Source: Xiphophorus maculatus
Lineage: Eukaryota; Chordata; Actinopteri; Cyprinodontiformes; Poeciliidae
Assembly: GCF_002775205.1 (NCBI RefSeq)
Contig: NC_036456.1
Span: 10,629,463 to 10,693,462 of the forward strand
Reading direction: 5' to 3'
Length of the DNA: 64,000 bases
Each line of letters starts with the position of its first letter. The first letter of the stretch is position 1. Below, piece after piece: positions 22,025-33,088 of the stretch. The position numbers and the translations under genes were made by a program. The notes beneath the pieces are model-generated. The model saw only the letters and a list, made by a program, of their open reading frames with translations. It ran no database searches and had not been told where the DNA came from.

Positions 22025-22553
22025 ATGTGCAAAACAGACCAGATCGTCATTTGCTCCAACAATGGAGAGGTCAGCTATCTGAACACTAAAGGTCCTCTGG
22101 GGAAGATGACCGTCCTCGAGCTGAAGAAATACGCAGTGAAGACTTTCCCTAAATCAGGTAAATACTGGAAACTAATAAGATTTGCAAAACGTTGTTATAG
22201 AGCCACTGAGATGCATGTCCAGACTGAAACACAATTTACATGAAATGCATAAGGGACCTAACCTGTAGTTAACCTGTTAACTACAGATTAACAGTAGTAA
22301 CCCTGACTACTAATTTCTTTTTATATTTGTATTCTTATGTACAAAAATGCAGTGAAGCTTTAAGTGAATCTCCCATTAGATTCTCTGATCAACAAATTGA
22401 GCTCTTGTTTACATTTATGCAGCGTCCTCTCTGGGGGAAATCCGGCTGATCGTGGAGAACAAACCTCTGGACAACGACTCAGCTTCTCTGTCTGACTATA
22501 ACATCAAGTCCAACAGCAAAGTCCAGATGGTGAAGAAGGTGAACGGAGGCTGA
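22025..22553 (+). CDS. Single-domain ubiquitin-like protein UBL-B ending in Gly-Gly
   Basis: Two exons, 22025-22157 and 22433-22553 in rough terms; phase counting places the second exon start at 22423 (acceptor ATGCAG at 22417-22422). The product has 87 residues. The second half IRLIVENKPLDNDSASLSDY aligns with ubiquitin's RLIFAGKQLEDGRTLSDY, keeping the Ile44 and Lys48 equivalents. The protein stops right after KKVNGG, so the diglycine needed for conjugation is exposed without processing, unlike UBL-A. Ubiquitin Arg72 and Arg74 are Lys and Asn. The intron falls at the same codon and phase as in UBL-A. Function as a conjugated modifier is inferred. The neighbour on the other strand is RBR-B. 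Confidence 0.85.
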
Positions 22554-24479
22554 GAGACAGAGGACAGAGACACCTGCAGACAGGAGTGGACAGCGATGAA
22601 GGACAAGGAAGAGGACAGCGGGGAAAATCCAGGACTATTTATAGCACATCAAAGATCCAATCATTATCGTCTTCTGCACTTTATGACTCATGTTTTTTAT
22701 TTCTCTTTGGAATTACCATTTCCCAGAAGCATCAAATCAATTTTCCTTTGCAATCAATACAATAACTAAACTTTGGTAATGACACGTTCCGTATAAAATC
22801 AGCTCTTTGTAAAGTTGTTTGTATGTTTCTTATTGTAATATTAATCTGTAGCTATTGTATAAAGTTTTATTGTAAATAACACACAAAAAAATCACATCAT
22901 TGTTTAATATCAGTCTGAAGACCTAAACAAACTATAAACATGTGATGCATCCTGATCTGATCCCACACAAGGTTGAAAACTCATGTTTTTTTGTAACATT
23001 TATGCCATAAGTAAATGTGTTACTAAGCTCTAGATAAGCAATAACTAAAGCTTAGTAACAGAAGAAGTCATGAATAAGGAAAGATCTAATAAAATGTTTC
23101 TATATTTTCCTTATTGTACTGTATTTATTCAGCTAATTTACTTACTTAGCTGTTTTAACTAACATATTGCTTATCTGTTTTTTTTATGCATTTATTTTAT
23201 TTGTATAATAATTTGGCTAGATTTATGATTGTAGTTTGGATTTAATTTATCATTCATTTAATGTCTCTCAACAGAATGTTTTCAGCATAGTGAAGGGCAA
23301 AAGGATAAAACTAAAAATATTGACTAAAGTTTCCAGAATTCAGTGACAAAAACATATTTAGAATAGAATAGAATAGAATAGAATAGAATAGAATAGAATA
23401 GAGGGGGGATTCCAGTTTACCAGCAGTAACGTGACAGGCAAGTCAAAACATAAAAATATAAAAACCGAAAGTAAAAATAATAGACTTTACAGTAAGTGAT
23501 ACATTTACAGCTTGAGAAAAATACCATATTTTTATTACAAAATAGCACATCAGTAAAAAATAAGTGCAACTGAATGGAGTAATAAAAAAATTACATTATT
23601 TTTGGAGTAAATAAAGAAAATGTGGTACAGAAGATGAAGTGGAGTTTCAGTTCCAAAGCAAAGAAAACTTTTATAAAGCCTTCTTTAGTGAGTTGGTCAA
23701 GTTTAAAAAAAAATTTTAATAAAAAATACAATAAATTCTTTGAATGTGAAAAACTGCCTAACAGCCATTAGGAGGCCAAAGTAGTGTTGATAAAAAATGG
23801 AGCATCACAGTGAAGTTTAAAAAGTCATTTAATATTCTTTGTCATGTTATATATCTAAAAATGTGTTAAAGGAAGAGTGTGAGAAATGTAGGCCAAATTA
23901 TTAATTAGACACTTTTTAAGGTTTAAATAAAGTGCCAAAGTTTCACATTTTCTGTCAATTTAATGACAATAAGAGATCAGGAAGCATGATGATAATTAAG
24001 TTGGCTTTTACTAGCTGTTTATGTTTATTCTGGACGTGCAAAAGCAAGAAAATAAATTCCAATAATTTACAAACTTTTATAGAGAAAAAAACAAATCGTT
24101 AACATTGTAGATTTCCCTGTTGTGCTGGGAAAGACTGTAAATCATTTATCATTTTTCTTCCACTCCACATTTCTGGCTACATTTTCTTAGTTTATGACAT
24201 AAAACGTCATGAAAACACGCTGCAGTGACTGTGGAAGTGACAAAAGTGGACAAATTTGTAGAGTATTAATGCTTTTGCAAGGTGCAAATCCATCATGATC
24301 TGAAACAAACGATTCCAGGTTTTGGTTTTATCGTTTAAATTGTTTACGCTCAACATTTCTGACATTTCTGAGCAGAAATACTGTCTGTCTCTCAGAGAAG
24401 GTTCTGAAAACACAGCTGGCCACATCGGCGTTGATTAATCGCTCACAAACAGAAGTGCTGGACTCTGTGGACGAAGCGT
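22554..24479. other. Spacer between UBL-B and RBR-B, tail to tail
   Basis: Contains the 3' untranslated regions of both convergent genes and a (GAATA)n microsatellite at 23361-23402. Nothing else recognised. Confidence 0.5.
23361..23402. repeat. (GAATA)n microsatellite
   Basis: Eight perfect pentanucleotide units followed by a partial one. Confidence 0.9.
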
Positions 24480-25553
24480 TTAGGTTTTTCTCCACACGGG
24501 GATCTCTGTCTGTCTGGGAGCGACGCCGCTGGAGCACGGCTCTGATATATTACTTGTTTTCGAACATTCAGCAAAAGTCTTCAGACACACAAAACAGAAC
24601 TTGACCGCACATCGAGAGCAGAAGAGATGTTTGCAGTGGTTTCCCTTGTGCTCCAGCAGTGACCCGCAGGTGGGGCAGGCCCGGATGGAGGGACACCCGC
24701 TGATTCCCCTCACCGTGTCGAAGACGATTTCTGGGCAGGTCCTCAGAGTTTGCAGCGCCGTGTCGCAGCAGCCGTCGTTCTCACAGCGGTCCGAACGCGG
24801 CTTTGGACCTTTCCACTCCCTCTGACACTGCCAGCAGAACTCATACGAGTGTCCTCTCTTCTCTGTGCAGGCTTTGCAGCGGACGCAGAGATTAAGTTTG
24901 TCTTGTTTTGCAACAGACGACTTGCATCCAGGACACTGGAGGAAGACGGAGATGTAGAATAAATTGTCAACTAAAGCATTTTTAATGAATAAACTTCAAA
25001 GTAATGCAGAGAAGACCTACTCTTCTGCTAACAGCGGCATTGATCTTCATCGTTTTCTCAAAGGTTTTCATTTCTTCAGGGCTCAGGAGAGCCATCTTGC
25101 AGACCTCCTCATAAGGCCACACAGCTTTACAGGCACCACATAAAAACGTGCTTTTCCCCTTTAAAACAAGGAGAAAAGATTCATCAGTCAGTAGAGCTGA
25201 GATATAAAAAAACACAATCAGCATTTTTAAGAGCTTACACTGATATCAGTGAGTTTCATGTCTCTTAAATTAATAACACACTGCTCACTAGAGATCACAA
25301 ATGCATATGATGGCAGAAATAAAGCATCTTTAAAATCTTTTGTTATTCAAGTTATTTATTACATAAACATGATGAATGGGCCTCAGAAACTTTAGGGAAC
25401 CAAGACACCATACTGCCTCTGATTATATGGATTAAACACACAAAGAATGTTTTCAATCATTTATTTTACTATTGAAACTTTTGCAACTATGACTCACATC
25501 TAATGAAAATCCAGGATTCATTTTAGGCAATAAGAATTTTATGGAAGAGCAAC

Positions 25554-25636
<83 letters not shown>

Positions 25637-26280
25637 GCTGTGCTTGCACCTGTTGCTTTTGCACCTTCATCTACCACAGTCTTCCTTCCACTCAATTTTC
25701 TACGTCTGTGCTTGGATATAACACTGTTTGAACATAGTGTTTCATATTAACAGCAAGAATCTCCTTTAAAACAATAAAAGAATATACTAGTTGTTAAAAA
25801 GGGAAAGAAAAAATTAACTTAAATTAAACGGTTGGTCGGTGGCGACGTGTTGACTGTATGTTGGTTTGTAAATGGCCTCCAATATTAGGTTTTGTTTATG
25901 CTCTGCATGTCCCTACAGGCTGTGACTGTTACATAAAACTGAATACATATTCCCTATTATTTGTAGCTTTATCATTTTTTTCTTACCTCGTCCAGCTGCT
26001 GCAGACACCAGTTAGTGAGAGACGTCGGGGTCACCGAGTGACCGCAGGACATCTGCGCTCTGCGCGATTGAAAACCTTCGCACAAAACTATAGACAATAA
26101 AACAAACAAAGTAACTCAGTAGATGCCTTTTAAGAGGATTTCCAGCATTAATCCACAGATTAGTTCAAACAAGTGAAGAGCAGCAGCTTGCTTACAGTCC
26201 ATATCATCAGCTCCATCGACAAATTTCAGCGACGAGTCTTTGGGATCGTAGCGCTTCTCCTTCGATGTAGCTGAGCCCAT
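24480..26280 (-). CDS. RBR-type E3 ubiquitin ligase-like protein, RBR-B, with N-myristoylation-type start
   Basis: Exons 26196-26280, 25987-26087, 25021-25158 and 24480-24935 give a complete protein of 259 residues. It opens MGSATSKEK, a good N-myristoylation signal (Gly2, Ser6, Lys7). A RING1-like MSCGHSVTP lies at 41-49, again with no CxxC before it. The IBR starts CPGC at 109; RING2 has CPTC at 195-198, the likely catalytic Cys at 209 (NHCKHLFCSRC) and FCFVC after it. It stops about 34 residues after RING2 and seems short for an RBR ligase. RBR-A shares exon sizes and phases except for exon 3 (46 codons against 58). A non-coding first exon probably ends at 26571 (CTGGACAG|GTAAAC), joined to an acceptor near 26302. 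Ligase activity and membrane anchoring are inferred. Confidence 0.85.
25554..25636. repeat. (AAT)n microsatellite
   Basis: About 27 units, in the RBR-B intron between exons 2 and 3. Confidence 0.95.
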
Positions 26281-26647
26281 TTTTATTCCCAGCAAAAGCC
26301 TGAAGTGAAATAATACAAATGAAGCAAAAACGTTCGCTTTCCTTCTCTGGAGCACAGATTGTTTGGTATGCCGCGTTTTTCATGCGTAATTAGCCCTCAA
26401 TGAAACGGAGATAAAGGTGAAACTGTGTCTTTACGCAGCAGTTTGAACGCAGCAACAAACCTTGACTTGAGACTAAATGTTGGGCACATTCAGCATAAAA
26501 AAAAAACACAAATTAAAATGCGCCCCGGAGTTTCTGTGATTGAATAAAGACGCGGTTTACCTGTCCAGCGCTGCGTATGGAGAGGGATCGATGGACATCT
26601 TTCGTTTTCGGACTCGACACGTTCACAACCCAAACAGAGACGCACTT

Positions 26648-26661
26648 TGACTCAGACGTCA
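26648..26661 (-). promoter_or_regulatory. RBR-B promoter: AP-1 and CRE sites
   Basis: TGACTCA (26648-26654) abuts GACGTCA (26655-26661), which on the minus strand reads TGACGTC, a CRE core. Both lie just upstream of the probable non-coding first exon. A one-mismatch ISRE (GAAAGCGAAC on minus) lies at about 26333-26342, within the 5' transcribed region. Confidence 0.4.
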
Positions 26662-26699
26662 GCTCCGACTAGAAACCATGATCTGAGTTTGCGCCAAGG

Positions 26700-27850
26700 A
26701 CTCTCTGTTTTTAACTTTTTAATATGTTTTTCCCCCCCTTAATATTCAAAGTCGGAAGAATAAAGTGCAAAACGTTACATGCAGTCAGAAAAAGAACAGA
26801 CACTTTATTACGTCGATCTCAGAAAATAAATAGTTTAGGACAGATTTGAATGCTTGATATCACGCATTGTACATTGCCGCTGTGCTTCAATTCAGGATGT
26901 TTTCTTTGTGTCTTATTAATTCAAATAAATTACTTCTAACCGAAAATGAAAGTTAAAGTATGCAAAGCGGGGATTTCCCAGTCAAAAATGTCCCTAAAAC
27001 ACCACATTTGCTGGAGAGGCGATCTGAGCACCAAAGGAAGAGGCAGGAGGATTTTTCTCGTTCAAAAGAGAAATGTGTGGATTTCCCCTAAGTCAGTTAC
27101 CAAAGTCTCATTAAGTCACAATGTTACGTCACTATTTCTAAAAAGAAAACGAACAGAAAACATACTACAAGGAAATGCAAGCAAGTTTATTTGAATAATT
27201 GAAAAATCAGTATTTACTTTACCCACAGACCAACTTCGTGCAATTATAAGAAATTCATTTTTGCAACACCGTTCAGAAAAGATAAAATAATAATAATAAT
27301 AATAATAATAAAAACGTTTTGCAATTATTATAGTCACATTTTGAAATAAGAAGGAAAAAATAAATTCAGTCCATAATCCACCCAGCAGGTGAGTTGTTGC
27401 TATAGTCAAGCAAACAAACAACAACAAAAAAAAAAACCTGCTGACGTCATATAAATTTTGAAGTGAAAGTAAATTTGGAGCTAAGCATATAACAATCAGT
27501 TAAGGGAGCAAGTTAAGGGAACGGTTAAAATGTAATTTTTAATTTAAAACATGTATTTGTTGATTTTTTACGTCAGCATAATAATTTTCAGAGATGTACA
27601 CCATTAAAAATAAATAAATTACAAATTTGTAGCGGAACTTTAGTCCAGATCTTGTGTCCCAGGATAGTTCAATGTGTAACAACGAGCTTAGACATTTATT
27701 ATTTCTATGATAAATGAGATTTCTAAAAAGTACGAATGTAGTCAAAATGGGTCATGTTGTTTAAACACATTTCACGCAGAGAAAAACACGTTCGCGGTTG
27801 GGCAGGGTGTCCCTTCACACGCTCCGTAGTTCTATCTCCTCCCTCCCAAC
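26700..27850. other. Spacer between RBR-B and oxa1l
   Basis: No gene seen. At 27442-27470 a compact group reads TGACGTCA, then TATAAATT, then AAGTGAAAGT, resembling a promoter with a CRE and an IRF site, but no exon follows that I can recognise on either strand. An AAT run lies at 27285-27311. Confidence 0.45.
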
Positions 27851-30800
27851 ATGGCTGCCTTCAGGAGCGGGGTGACACCGAGCTGCTTAGCAAGATGTTT
27901 CCTGAGACAGACTGGGAAACCGAGCCGGGGCAGTCCCGTTCTTTCAGGCATTCAGAACCAAGTATGTTCTGTTCACAGTTCTGCTGGAGAAGTTCAGTTC
28001 CTGCTTCTGAAACAGAGGCAGAACCAACAGCTTTCAGCTGCTAGCATGCTAGCCGGTTAGCCTCCTCACTGCGTTATGAGTGTGACTTTGACAGAGTCTG
28101 CAGAGACGTCAATATAAGTCGATTAAATGCTGCAAATAAAGGATTTTCCACTTCGTTGTAGTTTAGTCGGTTGTTCCAAACCTCGTTGTTGGAAGGTTTA
28201 TAAACATTATTTAAATGATTTTATCGCCCCTTCAGTGTAGCTTCAGACATTATCCATAGATTTCCAGTGTCAGAATAGCTTTGTTGACCAAAATAGTGTG
28301 CTCAAACCAGGAATCTGACTTCGGTTTAGCGTACAGACATAAAGTGTAAATGGATGCATATAACTTCTTTTTAACTAAAAAAAAAAACGATGTTTAGCTT
28401 CTAGCAGAATTGGATGAAAACCTGCCTTTTATTTTGGTCTGAATCTCTTGTTTCTGTCCGTACAGCTGCTGCTCCAGAGCTCCAGCCTGCACACACTGTT
28501 CGGCTGCAGCCGTCCTTTCAGCAGGTCTCAGATCAGCTGCAGACACCGTGGAAAGTTCGTCTGGGTCAGCGCTGTGGCAGTCAGACAGAACAGCTCACAG
28601 GTCAGTTAACACACCTTTGTAAACTATTAAAAGCATATTGTAGCGAGTTAAAGTGGCATTGATTGCTTCCATGTTTAATAAAACTGTTGTTGTAACCGGC
28701 TTCAATAGTTGGAAAGTTTGAAACAGCTGGAACCACAGCTAAGAGTCTCCAGGTCTCCATAGCAACCACCTCTTTTAAGATTTTAAATATGTTTCATTTG
28801 CATGTCGACCTCTCTCCTGCCACATAAATTCATGATTGTTAAGTTTTTATTCATATTTTAGTCTTTAAATAAACTCTGTTCAGTCACAGATAAGTTGAAT
28901 TTCTGATGGTTTCCTCCACATCCAGCCTGTCGATGGATCGACATCAGCTGCTGTCCTGCAGTCCTCTGCAGGATCCCTCCCTGCTGACCCGGCCCCTTTC
29001 CTCACACAGACAGCCTCCCAACAGGTCACTGAACAATAAAGCAGCTCTCTCTTATCTGTCATCTGGTTTTCCATCCTAACTCTTCATAACTCCCACCTCC
29101 AGATCCCAGCTGAAGGTGTTTCTGCGGCCGCCTCAGTAGCGGACAGCTCTGCCTCTCTGCCCGCCGACGCCTTGGCCGTTCTGGCGCAGCAGGCGGCCGA
29201 CGCCGCTCCGGTCGCAGCAGACATCCTGCAGGCCGTGGCTGCAGAGCCACGGCTGGCGGAGCTGGGCCTGGCCGGCTACACTCCGGTGGGTCTGATCCAG
29301 AATCTCCTGGAGTTCTTCCACATGGACCTGGGCCTGCCCTGGTGGGGCGCTATCGTCGTCGGTGAGCAAAAGGACCTTTATGAATCTTGAGTTCTGCTTT
29401 TAGAAAATTTAAGGTGCCTGTTCTGAAATTCTCATCCAACATTGTGTGTTTTGCTATTTATATGTTGTTCTGTTGTTGGTTCCAGGAACGGTTCTGGCCC
29501 GTTTGGCCGTGTTTCCCGTCATAGTGAAAGGTCAGAGAGAAGCGGCCAAACTGAACAACGTCCTGCCCGAGATGACCAAGCTAACCGAAAAAATGAACGA
29601 GGCCAAGCAGAGCGGAAATAAATACGAATGTGCGTCTCCTCTCTCTCTGCTGTATTCGCCGTCTTTCTGCTCTTCAGCCGTTTCTCTCATTCTAAGCTGC
29701 TGATTAATTGTTTCACAGTTGCCAAGGCGTATTCTGATCTGAACCTGTTCCAGAAGAAACACGACGTGAATCCTCTACGAGGCTTCCTGGTTCCTTTGAT
29801 CCAGGTCAGTTTGCCTATTTAGGTGCATGAGGATTTATAGTTTAGTGTTTATGTCAACATGAACCTGCCCCAGTGATCCTGACTATATGTTGTTTAAGAT
29901 TTCAGCCGGACATGGCAGGCTGGGTTAAGGACTGAGTCAAGGGTCTTCCTGAAAGCTTAAATCATTAGTGTTGAGGTCTAAAACCTAGTTTTTTATATAT
30001 ATTGAGATGCAGACATGGATGATTTAAAATTGTCAAAACTCGATTATCTTATTGTTCATTTCTAATCTAATGTAAAAAAATCTAATTGTGATTTAAATAC
30101 CTCAAGATTTCCAACCCTACTGCAAAAACACAAAATCTTAAGTATTTTCTGTCTAGTTTCTTGTGCAAATGCCTGAGTACACTGGAAATAAGACAAAACA
30201 ATCCTACAAGTAGCTTTTCTGCAAGACATAGCAGCTTGCTTTGAGTCAGTAATTCCTTAATACTGATAAATAAAGTACTGGTTGTGTTGATCTCCGATAG
30301 GCGCCAGTCTTCATCTCGTTCTTCATCGCTCTGAGGAAGATGGCGTATCTGCCGGTGCCCAGCTTACAAACGGGAGGCGTCCTCTGGTTCACTGACCTGA
30401 GTGCAGCTGATCCGTTTTACATCCTTCCTTTCGTTGTCACTGGGACCATGTTCTTCATCCTGGAGGTGAGATGAACCTTTACCGCTCCTCAGATTCAGTT
30501 TTTCTGACCTAATGACAGAATCAGAGTAACATTTTCTTAAAACTCTGATTTAAATGCATCAGCTGGGAGCAGAGTCTGGCATCGACAACCCAAACCTGCG
30601 AACCATGAAGACCGTCTTCAGAATCATGCCTTTGATCATCCTCCCTCTCACCATCAACTTCCCCACGGTTGGTGTGGATTTACCCCAGAACACAACCCTG
30701 ACACCCCAGGAAGCCATAAAACTCTGCTGCTTACCCTGTGTGTGTGTTAAACTGTCTGTTCCCAGGCGGTGTTCACCTACTGGCTCACCTCCAACTGCTT

Positions 30801-32343
30801 CTCCCTGGGTCAAGTGGCTCTGCTCAGGCATCCTGCAGTCAGACGGAGGTTCAACATCCCAGAGAGGGTCAAACACCCGGCCGCAGAGCTGCCTCAGAGC
30901 GATGGACTTATTGAGAGCATGAAGAAAGGTCAGTGCTGCAGAAATAAACCGGCTGATGCTTAATTTGGGCAGCAGATTTAGTAAAGCGCAGCTTGGTTTC
31001 GTCTGGTCTCCAGGATGGAAGAACGCTCAGCTGGCTCACCAGCTGGAGGAGAGAGAGAGAAGGATAAAGAGTCACCTGGACATCGCAGCTAAAGGTCTGA
31101 GCCGCCTCGCTTTCAAAACTAGCTTTCTGTGAAGGATTAAATTAACAAAAACGTTGGAGCTGCATGAAAAAATTCTGAAAGACACACAAGGGTGTGTTTT
31201 TCTCTTATATCTTAACAATTTTTTATGAATTTGTACCCAAATATTGTTTAACTCAATAGAAAAGAAAAAAAACAAGTCAACATATTTCTGCTTTAAAATG
31301 GTAAACTTTTCCTCTAAAGGTAAATTAATCAAATAAAATCTGAATTTTCATAAGTAAACGAGTGTTTAACACCCTGAAGTTGAACTATAATCTATATTTT
31401 CTTTAATGGGTCTGCAGGATTAGGCCACGCCTCCTGAATCAAAGTGTAGCCTGTTCAGGATTGTGTGTGAAGATTATAGAACATTATAAAAATAATCTTT
31501 GAAGTTATTCAGTTGAAACCACAGTCCTAATGTAAACTTTGCAGAAAATGTCTCCCTCTTGTGGTTAGTTTGACTTCCTACAGACAAGAGATGAACGTCT
31601 TGAGAATTTAGTTTTTCTTCAGTAACTAATATTTTTCATCTATATGTGTTTTTCTGTTTTTATAAATTATTTAAGAAAAGTTTAAAAGACTTTTCTCAAA
31701 TTCAGGCACCATTTTTATTCTATATACATCCAGATTCTCAGCCAAGTACAAAGTGATGCATGGTCGGTATGAAGTATCTTTTAAAATTCGTTCTGCTTTT
31801 AGTGGTCAGTATGACTGGAAAGCTCTCTATATATTCAGTTAATTCACAGTTCTTGTACAATAAGACTAATAAGTTGAGTTTTAACAAGAAAAATTTCAGG
31901 TGCAACATTCAGAAACCGCTTTAGAGCTGAGAAATCACAAAACAGATTTGGACATTTCAGCTCCTTTATGAACTGATTTCAGTCATTCTGGACTTGAAAA
32001 TGGTGACTGATTCATTTGAAAATGTTATATTTATCAAATCATAAGCAGAAACTTTACTCTTTGTTATTTTTTTTAATCTTTTGTCGTCTTTTACGTTTAA
32101 ATTTTTTTTATTATTATTGAAGCATCCAAGGGTTGCTTAACATTTCAACACCAGTGCTAAGAGATGGGAGTTTTTTCAAGAATGATATAATAGATGTTTT
32201 TCTCTAAGTATTTCTAAACTTTTCTGTTTGGCCTTGCAGGTCCACTGAGGCAGACTTTTACCCATAATCCTCTGCAGCAGACACCTCAAGGCGCTAAGCA
32301 ACAGAAAATCAAAGCAAAGCCATGGAAGGACACGATTGGATGA
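27851..32343 (+). CDS. oxa1l: Mitochondrial inner-membrane insertase OXA1L
   Basis: Eleven exons: 27851-27961, 28466-28600, 28926-29024, 29103-29361, 29486-29629, 29719-29804, 30301-30465, 30563-30667, 30766-30928, 31014-31094, 32240-32343; phases close to give 483 residues. The N-terminus is rich in Arg, Ser and Ala with few acids, as a mitochondrial presequence should be. The Oxa1/YidC core follows: [20 protein letters not shown] (first membrane span, from about residue 190), [18 protein letters not shown], a span [14 protein letters not shown], and [20 protein letters not shown]. The tail is basic and helical ([12 protein letters not shown]), where family members bind the mitoribosome. The protein inserts mitochondrially made subunits co-translationally. 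One donor (ACG|GTTGGTG after 30667) is weak. It is next to slc7a7, as in human. Confidence 0.95.
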
Positions 32344-33088
32344 ATCCAGCTGTTTTTTTGCTCCTCTGTAGAGAATTATGTACATATTTATAGAGAGAAG
32401 AGAAGGATGAAGTGTTGGGATGTGATTATGTATTCTAAGGAAATATAAATTCTGCTTTAAAACTTCACAATGTTTGGTAATGTTTTATTGTGCTCACAAT
32501 CAAATCTTTGCTTATTACATACAAACCTGAGTTGTTTAAAGTTTTAAAGTAATTTTTATTATAAATAGACTTTTCCAGCTGAACATGATCAAACTCTACA
32601 GTTTCTATGTAAAAATAGCCCTTAGCAGACCTCACAGCTGACAATATAAAACATTTTCAAAAACATAAAGTCACACTTTATTTAGTTTCTCTTCCTTCTG
32701 TGTGCAAATAACATTAAGGCTGTTTGTACGGTCAGCAGTGCTTTCAGTTTCAAAAATCCTAACTTAAAAACAAATTCATCAATAATTGTAGCCTCTAAGT
32801 AAAATCAAACATTTCCGTGATTTCACACAAAATACTTGGTTTAGTTAAATGTTTCTTCACTGAGACGCTCAGGCACATGCGGACTTCTTCTGGAGTTCAT
32901 GTCAATGTTCTTCCTGAAGTTGCTCCGGCCGCCGTGAGAAACGAATTCCCAATAACTTGGAGATGGCTGACGAGGCACAGCGCTGCGTCCAGCTCAGGCC
33001 CAGATGTTCGTCCTGCGGGGCCTTTCAGCAGCAGCAGCAGAGTTCAGACTCCGTCTTCCGTCCGTCAGGGTGTGGAAAGCAAACGTCT
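32344..33088. other. Convergent 3' untranslated regions of oxa1l and slc7a7
   Basis: AT-rich sequence after both stop codons. No gene or clear repeat seen. Confidence 0.5.

Noticed and set aside
23361-23402. Regular repeats that could suggest an array
   Set aside because: Pure pentanucleotide units without spacers; a microsatellite, not a CRISPR array.
24601-24962. Plus frames across RBR-B exon 4 with cysteine-rich look
   Set aside because: They are shadows of the minus-strand IBR/RING2 exon, in which the zinc ligands are in place.
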